In this document: positions 1 to 7,038 of the stretch, piece after piece
Position numbering within the stretch: the stretch's first letter is position 1
Layout: every line of letters begins with the position of its first letter
Assembly (NCBI GenBank): GCA_031268125.1
Contig: JAIRXT010000151.1
Span: forward strand, 1 to 38,500
Direction of reading: 5' to 3'
From: Treponema sp.
Lineage (GTDB): Bacteria; Spirochaetota; Spirochaetia; Treponematales; Breznakiellaceae
Length of the DNA: 38,500 nucleotides
Position numbers and translations under genes: made by a program
Notes under the pieces: generated by a model
The model's input: the letters and a program-made list of their open reading frames with translations, nothing else
Database searches by the model: none
What the model was told of the DNA's origin: nothing

Positions 1-55
1 GCGAAGCGCAACAAACTGCTATGGTACTAACGAATGATTCGGAAGGCTGCTTTAG

Positions 56-517
56 ATGAGGTGTCCCCATTGCGGGAATTTTGATGACAAGGTTGTTGAA
101 TCCCGTACTTTAGCCAACGGAGAAGCGATTCGCCGGCGGCGTGAGTGTAATAGCTGCGGTTACCGCTTTACCAGTTACGAGCGCATTGAAGACAAACAGT
201 TCATGGTCATCAAGCGGGACGGCCGCAGGGAGCCTTTTGACCGGCGGAAGATTGAGCGCGGGGTGGAACGGGCCTTGGAAAAGCGGCCCATATCCCCCAT
301 GATGATCGAAAGTTTGGTCAACCAGATCGAAGATCAGGCGGCAATTTTGGGCAGAGTGAACCACGAGATCGGCACGCCGGACATTGGGGATCTGGTGTTG
401 AAAAAACTGGGGGCTTTGGACAGGGTGGCCTATATCCGCTTCGCCTCCGTGTACCAGCATTTCGAGAACCTGGACGAATTCGTCCGGGAAATACAAAAAA
501 TAGGGGAGCATACGTGA
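56..517 (+). CDS. nrdR: Transcriptional repressor NrdR
   Basis: MRCPHCG...CNSCGYRFTSYERIE zinc ribbon followed by an ATP-cone; immediately upstream of nrdD. Confidence 0.96.
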   Translation: MRCPHCGNFDDKVVESRTLANGEAIRRRRECNSCGYRFTSYERIEDKQFMVIKRDGRREPFDRRKIERGVERALEKRPISPMMIESLVNQIEDQAAILGRVNHEIGTPDIGDLVLKKLGALDRVAYIRFASVYQHFENLDEFVREIQKIGEHT

Positions 518-2586
518 TAAAACAGGTAGTTAAACGCTCAGGGGCCCTTGAAGCCTACGACCGTTTCAAAATATTCAGCGCCGTAAGCCGGGCCTTTGAC
601 GCGGTGGGAAAGACGGCCGCGGGAGGAACCACCGCCCTTTCCCCGGAGGAACAGGACGAGCGGGTAGAGGCCGTAACAAAACAGGTGGAAAGCCTGGCGG
701 AAGATATGATGAGAGGCCGCCATCCCTCCTCTATTCCCGCTATCGAGGAAATTCAGGACCTGGTGGAAACCGCCCTTATCGAAAAGCAGGAAACCGCGGT
801 AGCCAAATCCTATATCCTCTACCGGGCCCGGCACGAGGCCAGACGGGACCTGAAAAAACTGATGCTGGACATCGATTCCACAATGGACGGCTACCTCCGG
901 CAGTCCGACTGGCGGGTCAATGAAAACGCCAACGTGAACTACTCGCTGGGGGGGCTTATCCTCCACAATTCGGGGACCATCACCGCCAACTACTGGCTCA
1001 AGAATATCTATCTCCCGGAGATTGCCGATGCCCACAGGGACGCGGATTTTCATATCCACGACCTTTCCATGTTTTCAGGCTACTGCGCCGGCTGGTCCCT
1101 GCGCCAGCTTATCTCCGAAGGGCTGGGGGGGGTGGCGGACAAGATCACCAGCAAGCCCGCAAAGCACCTTTCCACCCTGATGCAGCAGGCGGTGAATTTT
1201 CAGGGCTGCCTGCAGAACGAATGGGCCGGGGCCCAGGCCTTTAGTTCCTTCGACACCTATATCGCCCCCTTTGTAAAGGCCGACAAGATGAGCGACAAGG
1301 AGGTAAAGCAGTGCCTCCAGAGCTTTGTCTTTGGGGTGAATACCCCCAGCCGCTGGGGCAGCCAGGCGCCCTTTACCAACATCACCCTGGACTGGGTCTG
1401 CCCTGCGGATCTTAAAGATCGAAAAGCCGTAACCGGGGGGCAGGAAACGGAATTCAGCTACGGCGACTGCCAGGCGGAAATGGACCGGGTAAACCGTATC
1501 TTCATCGAGTTGATGCTGGAGGGGGATGCCAACGGCCGGGGTTTCCAGTACCCCATCCCCACGTACAACATAACCAGGGATTTTGACTGGGACAGCGATA
1601 ACGCGGGGCTCCTCTTCGAGATGACCGCCCGCTACGGCACCCCCTATTTCCAGAATTTTATCAACTCCGATCTGAATCCCGAGGACGTCAGGTCCATGTG
1701 CTGCCGCCTGCAGTTGGACAAGCGGGAACTGCGGAAACGGGGGGGCGGCCTCTTCGGCTCCGACGAGCTTACCGGTTCCGTGGGGGTAGTAACCGTCAAC
1801 CTTCCCCGGATCGCCTATCTGGCAAAAGACCGGGGGGATTTCTACCGCCGCCTTGAAAGACTCATGAACCTGGCGAAGGAAAGCCTTATCATCAAGCGCA
1901 AAACCATTACAAAACTGCTGGATGCGGGGCTTTTCCCCTATACCCGGCGCTATTTGAAGAATTTCAACAGCCATTTCAACACGATCGGCTTAGTGGGAAT
2001 GAACGAGGCCCTGCAGAATTTCCTGGGGAAGAACGTGAGCATCGCAACGCCCCAGGGCCGGTCCTTTGCCCTGGAGGTTCTGGGTTTTATGCGGGAGAAG
2101 CTTGCGGATTTCCAGGAGGAAACGGGGGAACTCTTTAACCTGGAGGCCACTCCCGCGGAATCAACCTCCTACCGTCTGGCAAAACACGACAAGGCCCGCT
2201 ATCCGGACATTATCACCGCGGGGACAACGGAGCCCTACTACACCAATTCCACCCAGCTCCCGGTGATGGAGACTGAAGACGTCTTCGACGCGCTGGACCA
2301 GCAGGAGGCCCTGCAAGCTGCCTACACCGGGGGCACGGTGTTTCATGTTTTCCTGGGGGAAGCCATCGAGGACCGGCGGAGCTGCCGGAATCTGGTGCGG
2401 ACCATTGCCCAAAATTACCGGATTCCCTATTACACCATCTCCCCCACCTTTTCGGTATGTCCGGTCCACGGCTACCTGCGGGGGGAACACTTCCACTGCC
2501 CCAAATGCCGGGAAGAACAGGAGGCGGAATTGCAGAATGAAATTAACGCCCTGGAACAGGAGCGGGAATATATTCTAAGGTCATAA
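514..2586 (+). CDS. nrdD: Anaerobic (class III) ribonucleoside-triphosphate reductase, catalytic part: ATP-cone, barrel and Cys/His zinc-finger; lacks the C-terminal glycyl-radical loop
   Basis: N-terminal ATP-cone; FSGYCAGW, MCCRL, TGSVGVVTVNLPRI motifs; ends CPVHGYLRGEHFHCPKCREEQEAELQNEINALEQEREYILRS with no VYSRxxGY segment. Confidence 0.95.
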   Translation: MIKQVVKRSGALEAYDRFKIFSAVSRAFDAVGKTAAGGTTALSPEEQDERVEAVTKQVESLAEDMMRGRHPSSIPAIEEIQDLVETALIEKQETAVAKSYILYRARHEARRDLKKLMLDIDSTMDGYLRQSDWRVNENANVNYSLGGLILHNSGTITANYWLKNIYLPEIADAHRDADFHIHDLSMFSGYCAGWSLRQLISEGLGGVADKITSKPAKHLSTLMQQAVNFQGCLQNEWAGAQAFSSFDTYIAPFVKADKMSDKEVKQCLQSFVFGVNTPSRWGSQAPFTNITLDWVCPADLKDRKAVTGGQETEFSYGDCQAEMDRVNRIFIELMLEGDANGRGFQYPIPTYNITRDFDWDSDNAGLLFEMTARYGTPYFQNFINSDLNPEDVRSMCCRLQLDKRELRKRGGGLFGSDELTGSVGVVTVNLPRIAYLAKDRGDFYRRLERLMNLAKESLIIKRKTITKLLDAGLFPYTRRYLKNFNSHFNTIGLVGMNEALQNFLGKNVSIATPQGRSFALEVLGFMREKLADFQEETGELFNLEATPAESTSYRLAKHDKARYPDIITAGTTEPYYTNSTQLPVMETEDVFDALDQQEALQAAYTGGTVFHVFLGEAIEDRRSCRNLVRTIAQNYRIPYYTISPTFSVCPVHGYLRGEHFHCPKCREEQEAELQNEINALEQEREYILRS

Positions 2587-2606
2587 AGACCAACGTTGAA
2601 ACGACT

Positions 2607-2633
2607 CCGGGGGCGGGGAATACCGCCCTGCGG
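2607..2633 (+). repeat. Intercistronic hairpin between nrdD and the glycyl-radical ORF
   Basis: CCG-g-GGGCGG-ggaata-CCGCCC-tg-CGG, followed by TTTTT at 2642-2646; folding energy not computed. Confidence 0.5.
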
Positions 2634-2665
2634 GAACAATATTTTTAAACGAGGAGCACAGTAAC

Positions 2666-3178
2666 ATGAGAACCCTTGAACAAGTAGAAAAGGATCTAAC
2701 CCAGGCCAAAGACGCCCTTTCATCGGTAGAAGGCACGCCCGCGGAGGTATACAGCCGTATCGTCGGGTATTACCGCTCGGTACGGAACTGGAACCGGGGT
2801 AAGCGGGAAGAATACGGCGAGCGGCGGCTCTACGATCTTTCCCGGCCGGAACATTCCGGGCGGAATCCGGCGGAAGCAACGGCGGCCGGCGGGGAACCGG
2901 CGGCAGTTACCGTCCCGGCTGCCGGCGCCGGGGGGACCAAAGTCCTCCTGTTCTGGCGCCAGTCCTGTCCTGCCTGCCCATCCGCAAAGGAAGCGGCGGG
3001 CCGGCTGGGAATTCCGGTAGACCTGGTAAACGCCGATACGGAGGCGGGATTTGCAGAAGCCCGGGAGCGGAACGTGCTTGCCACCCCCACGGCCATTTTC
3101 CTTTCGCCGTCGGGTACGGAGATCGGCAGGGCCCGGGATTCCCGGTCCATCGCCGCCTTCGGCAAAACCGTGGTGTAG
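2666..3178 (+). CDS. Stand-alone NrdD glycyl-radical domain fused to a thioredoxin/glutaredoxin-like domain
   Basis: EVYSRIVGYYRSVRNWNRGKREEYGERR matches the NrdD C-terminal glycyl-radical loop (candidate Gly34); then an Ala/Gly/Pro linker and KVLLFWRQSCPACPSAKE...VLATPTAIFLSPSG, a CPAC thioredoxin-like fold with ATPT cis-Pro motif. SD GAGGAG at 2651-2656. Confidence 0.88.
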   Translation: MRTLEQVEKDLTQAKDALSSVEGTPAEVYSRIVGYYRSVRNWNRGKREEYGERRLYDLSRPEHSGRNPAEATAAGGEPAAVTVPAAGAGGTKVLLFWRQSCPACPSAKEAAGRLGIPVDLVNADTEAGFAEARERNVLATPTAIFLSPSGTEIGRARDSRSIAAFGKTVV

Positions 3179-3189
3179 GGAAAGGCCTT

Positions 3190-3903
3190 ATGGTAAGGCT
3201 GCGTAAAACCAGCCTGGTTGATTACCCCGGCGGGATCGCATCGGTGCTCTTCCTGCCCGGCTGCAACCTTCGCTGCCCCTGGTGCCAAAACCGGGAACTG
3301 GTTCTGCAATCCGTACCGGAGGCCTTCATTCCCCTGGAAGAAGCTCTCGCTCTGATACGGAAACGCCGGAATCTGCTGGACGGGGTAGTTGTTTCCGGGG
3401 GAGAACCAAGCATATACCCCGCGCTGGGGGATCTGATCGCCGAACTACACGGCACCGGGCTTCCGGTAAAGCTTGATACCAACGGTATGAATCCCCGGGT
3501 GTTAAAAAAAATCTGCGGAGAAAAAAATTCCCGGCCCGATTATATCGCCCTGGACCTGAAACTGGCCCCCGGCCGCTACCGGGAGTTGCTGCCTTCCGCC
3601 GGCCCGGAGGAGAAAACCGGGCCGGCCTCTTTTGATCCCGCCGCCGCCCTTACCGAAAGCGCCGCGCTGGTCCGTGCTTCGGGAATTCCCCACGAGTACC
3701 GCAGCCTGGCCCTGCCGGGCGGATACTTCGGCGCCGGGGACGTTGAAGCCCTCTCCCCCCTGGCCGACGGCGGCCCCTGGTATTTCCGCCCTTTTTCACC
3801 GGGAAACTGCCTGGACCCCGCCTGGAATTCCCTCCCCCCCACAGGGGAAAAGGAAACGGCGGCGCTGGCGGAAACGGCGAAACCCCGCCTGCCGCAGACC
3901 TAG
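3190..3903 (+). CDS. nrdG: Anaerobic ribonucleoside-triphosphate reductase activating protein (radical SAM)
   Basis: FLPGCNLRCPWCQN CxxxCxxC cluster; VVSGGEPS; adjacent to nrdD. Confidence 0.93.
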   Translation: MVRLRKTSLVDYPGGIASVLFLPGCNLRCPWCQNRELVLQSVPEAFIPLEEALALIRKRRNLLDGVVVSGGEPSIYPALGDLIAELHGTGLPVKLDTNGMNPRVLKKICGEKNSRPDYIALDLKLAPGRYRELLPSAGPEEKTGPASFDPAAALTESAALVRASGIPHEYRSLALPGGYFGAGDVEALSPLADGGPWYFRPFSPGNCLDPAWNSLPPTGEKETAALAETAKPRLPQT

Positions 3904-3970
3904 CGGCCGTACATAAAAAACGGCCGCCGGGACAGCAATTTCAAATTCAAAAAAAATAGCAGTTCAACCT

Positions 3971-4038
3971 AAAAATGGTCAAAGGTACGGGCTTGTTATG
4001 CAGCATAAAACCGTACCGGCAGCCGTTTGACCATTTTT
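3971..4038. repeat. Long interrupted inverted repeat (intergenic)
   Basis: Left arm aaaaatggtcaaaggtacgg (3971-3990); right arm ccgtacc (4011-4017) + 8-nt bulge + tttgaccattttt (4026-4038). Confidence 0.8.
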
Positions 4039-4089
4039 TTACCTTGAAAACCCCTTGATAAGCCGGCAATTTTCAGTTTGGGAAGAGAT

Positions 4090-4201
4090 GAAAAGGCGCC
4101 CTGCCCAAAGCCGGGCGGGGTGTCAGGGGGAAAAACGAGGGGAAGGGGTCCCTGTTTTTCCCCCTGACAGGACCCCAAGGAAATTTTACCGGCGCCTTTT
4201 C
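4090..4201. repeat. Nested inverted repeat: outer 11-bp arms and inner perfect 16-bp arms
   Basis: Outer gaaaaggcgcc (4090-4100)/ggcgccttttc (4191-4201); inner tgtcagggggaaaaac (4121-4136)/gtttttccccctgaca (4154-4169). Confidence 0.85.
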
Positions 4202-4283
4202 GTTTTGGAATGGTTAAAATGAGAATTGCCGGGAGGCGACCCATTGCCCAAGGGACGATCTTTTGGGAAAATAGGCTTTAGTT

Positions 4284-5957
4284 ATGCAAAATTCCCGCGC
4301 CGCAAGAGATGTCCCTATGGATCCTCATTACCTGCCCTACCCTTCCGGAAGGCAGGTTATCTACGGCCGCCGGGGCCTGGTTGCCGCATCCCAGCCCCTG
4401 GCGGCCCAGGCGGGGCTCGATATCCTTAAACGGGGGGGCAATGCGTTTGACGCCGCAGTGGCCTGTGCGGCGGCCATGACGGTGCTGGAACCCTGTAGTA
4501 ACGGCCTGGGCGGGGATGCCTTTGCGATTCTCTGGCCGGCGAAGGAGGCCGTGTTGAGGGGGCTCAATTCCTCCGGCCCCGCCCCGGCCTTGATGAGCGG
4601 GGAAAATATCCGGGCCGGGGGTTATACCGCCATGCCCCGCCTGGGTCCCGCCTCCATCACCGTGCCGGGGATCCCCGCGGCCTGGGCGGCCGTCTCTTCA
4701 CGCTACGGACGCATCCCCCTGGACGAAACCCTGGAGGCAGCGGCGGTACTGGCGGAGGAAGGCTACCCTGCCTCCCCCCTCACCGCCCGGGGCTGGAAGC
4801 AGAGCCTGGAAAATTACCTGCAAGAGCGGCAGATTGCCGGCGGAAAGGGGGGCATCAAAGAGGGGCCGGAAGTCTTTGACGGCTGGTTCCGGGTCTTTGC
4901 ATCTGCCGGGGCCCCCGCCGCCGGGGACCTGGTCCGCCTGCCTGCCCTGGCGAAGACAATCCGGGAAATCGGCCGCACGGGGGCGGAATCCTATTACCGG
5001 GGAGAGATCGCCGCCGGCATCGACGCCTATATGAGGCGGATCGGCGGCTTTTTAAGGGCGGAGGATCTGGCGGCTTTCTCCCCCGAATGGGTGGAACCCC
5101 TCGGCGTCAACTACCGGGGTTACGACATCTGGGAAATTCCCCCCAACGGCCAGGGCATGACCGCCCTCATGGCCCTCAACATCCTTGAAAATTTCGACTT
5201 CCCCCAGGGGAAGGATCATCCCGGTACGATCCACAAACAGATAGAATCCCTAAAACTCGCCTTTGCCGATGCCCACGCCCATATCACCGATCCCCGGGTA
5301 ACGCCGGTCGATACGGCGGCCCTCCTCTCCAAGGACTACGCGGAAAAACGGAGCGCCCTGATCGGGGAGGAGGCCGGAGAACCGGTCTGCGGAAAACCGG
5401 AGGCCTCCGGGACGGTGTACCTCTGCGCCGTTGACGGGGAAGGAAACATGGCCTCCTATATCCAGAGCAACTACATGGGCTTCGGTTCCGGCGTAGTCCT
5501 CCCGGAATGGGGAATCGCCTTCCAGAACCGGGGATTCGGCTTTACCCTGGATAAAGGCAGCGTTAAGTACGTCCTCCCCGGCAAGCGACCCTTCCACACC
5601 ATCATCCCCGGCTTCATCACCAGGAACGGGGAAGCCCTGGGGCCCTTCGGCATCATGGGGGGAGCCATGCAGCCCCAGGCCCATTTGCAGGTATTGAGCG
5701 GCCTTATCGACTTCAGCCTGAACCCCCAGGCCGCCCTGGACGCCCCCCGCTGGCAGTGGACGGAGGGAAAGAAGGTCCTCCTGGAACAGGGATTCCCCCG
5801 CCATATCGCCGCTGCCCTGAACCGCCGGGGCCACCAGGTGTCCTTCGAACTTAACGAAGGGAGCTTCGGCCGGGGCCAGATTATCCTCCGGGCCCCCCAG
5901 GGCGGCTATATTGCCGGTACCGAACCCCGGGCCGATGGTTACATAGCGGTATGGTAG
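4284..5957 (+). CDS. Gamma-glutamyltransferase family protein (YwrD-like); start may be 4317
   Basis: GGNAFDAAVACAAAMTVLEPCSNGLGGDAF; SGTVYLCAVDGEGNMASYIQSNYMGFGSGVV around the expected Thr nucleophile; no obvious signal peptide. Confidence 0.9.
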   Translation: MQNSRAARDVPMDPHYLPYPSGRQVIYGRRGLVAASQPLAAQAGLDILKRGGNAFDAAVACAAAMTVLEPCSNGLGGDAFAILWPAKEAVLRGLNSSGPAPALMSGENIRAGGYTAMPRLGPASITVPGIPAAWAAVSSRYGRIPLDETLEAAAVLAEEGYPASPLTARGWKQSLENYLQERQIAGGKGGIKEGPEVFDGWFRVFASAGAPAAGDLVRLPALAKTIREIGRTGAESYYRGEIAAGIDAYMRRIGGFLRAEDLAAFSPEWVEPLGVNYRGYDIWEIPPNGQGMTALMALNILENFDFPQGKDHPGTIHKQIESLKLAFADAHAHITDPRVTPVDTAALLSKDYAEKRSALIGEEAGEPVCGKPEASGTVYLCAVDGEGNMASYIQSNYMGFGSGVVLPEWGIAFQNRGFGFTLDKGSVKYVLPGKRPFHTIIPGFITRNGEALGPFGIMGGAMQPQAHLQVLSGLIDFSLNPQAALDAPRWQWTEGKKVLLEQGFPRHIAAALNRRGHQVSFELNEGSFGRGQIILRAPQGGYIAGTEPRADGYIAVW

Positions 5958-6001
5958 CTCTATCAAAACCGGCGGGGGCCGGGAGAAGACGGCGCGGGGG
6001 A

Positions 6002-6030
6002 TTGTCCAAAGCGGCGGTTCCGGGTATAAT
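6002..6030 (+). promoter_or_regulatory. Sigma70-type promoter upstream of the TPR/GreA-fusion/VWA genes
   Basis: ttgtcc (6002-6007), 17-nt spacer, tataat (6025-6030). Confidence 0.65.
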
Positions 6031-6075
6031 CCAAAAAGTATATTTTGTATCTCAAGGTGAAAAGATATTCAAGCC

Positions 6076-7017
6076 ATGAGTTCGGAAGATACGGTTGGGG
6101 AACTTATCCAAAAGGCTTATAACAAGCTGGACGCCGCCGATGCGGAGGGCGCCCTGAAGCTTCTTGAAGAAGCTTTGCGGATAGATTTTGACCATCCGGA
6201 GGTAAAAGACGGTCTAAAATGCCTCACCTGGTGGATTGAGCATATCAAAAGGGCCGATGATTTTCGGGAAGCCTACGATAAGGGTGTTTTCATTCTATCC
6301 CAATGGAAGCCCTATTACAGCTTTCTGGATCGTTTTGACCGGCATTTTGATTCCTGCCAATTTGTCATCCGGCGCTATGTCTTTTCCGCCGCCCTGAGAT
6401 ATTTTTCCGGTGCGCTGGAGGACGGGACAAACGAGCACGATCCCTATCTGCTCCTCCTTGTGGGCCGCTGTTACAAGGGGGCCGGGAACTACGGGGAGTC
6501 TTTGAGATATCTGGAGCAGGCCGCCCGGTTTAAGCGGGACGATGCGGAGACTCTTTCGGAACTGGCAGATGTAAACGCCCTGCTGGCGGAAAACCGGGCC
6601 GCCAAGGCGCTGTTCCGGGAGGCTTTTTTTGTCGATCCCCAGAAAATCGACCTGCGATCCATGGAATCGGAGCTGATTATCCGCCTGCGGGACCGGGTAT
6701 TGAGCATGGGCTATGCCGGGCCCGAACTGGCGGAGTGGATCCCCGTATACGGGAACCTGTTCAGGGTGTTTTCGGTTAAAAGGGAATTAAAGCAATCGGA
6801 GTTAAGCAGGCTTAAACAGTCGGTATTCGCCCTGGAAAACGAGATAGGACATGCCGGCGGCGAGCAGAGCCGTCTGCTGAAGCCCCGGCTGATCAACCGT
6901 TATTTCTGGCTGATCGATCATTATGAAAATACCCGTGACGATCCGGGGGTAGTAGAGGATACGATGAGGAAGATCAAAATCATCGATACAACAATTTACG
7001 ATTGGTATATAAGATAA
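6076..7017 (+). CDS. TPR-like protein of unknown function
   Basis: Helical tetratrico-like repeats (AYNKLDAADAEGALKLLEEALRID; LLVGRCYKGAGNYGESLRYLEQAARF). Confidence 0.75.
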   Translation: MSSEDTVGELIQKAYNKLDAADAEGALKLLEEALRIDFDHPEVKDGLKCLTWWIEHIKRADDFREAYDKGVFILSQWKPYYSFLDRFDRHFDSCQFVIRRYVFSAALRYFSGALEDGTNEHDPYLLLLVGRCYKGAGNYGESLRYLEQAARFKRDDAETLSELADVNALLAENRAAKALFREAFFVDPQKIDLRSMESELIIRLRDRVLSMGYAGPELAEWIPVYGNLFRVFSVKRELKQSELSRLKQSVFALENEIGHAGGEQSRLLKPRLINRYFWLIDHYENTRDDPGVVEDTMRKIKIIDTTIYDWYIR

Positions 7018-7038
7018 GCCTTAGGGGCAAAGAGGAGT

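Noticed and set aside
2466-2530. CPVHGYLRGEH at the NrdD end as the glycyl-radical site
   Set aside because: GYLR here sits within the C-x2-H...C-x2-C zinc-finger segment that precedes the radical loop in NrdD; it lacks the VYSRxxGYxRPVxxWN context, which is found at 2666.
2584-2666. Programmed frameshift or sequencing error joining nrdD to the next ORF
   Set aside because: Stops in both frames (2584-2586 and 2597-2599) mean a single shift cannot fuse them, and the second ORF has its own SD.
3996-4244. 82-aa minus-strand ORF
   Set aside because: Lies across the nested inverted repeats; no SD or domain.
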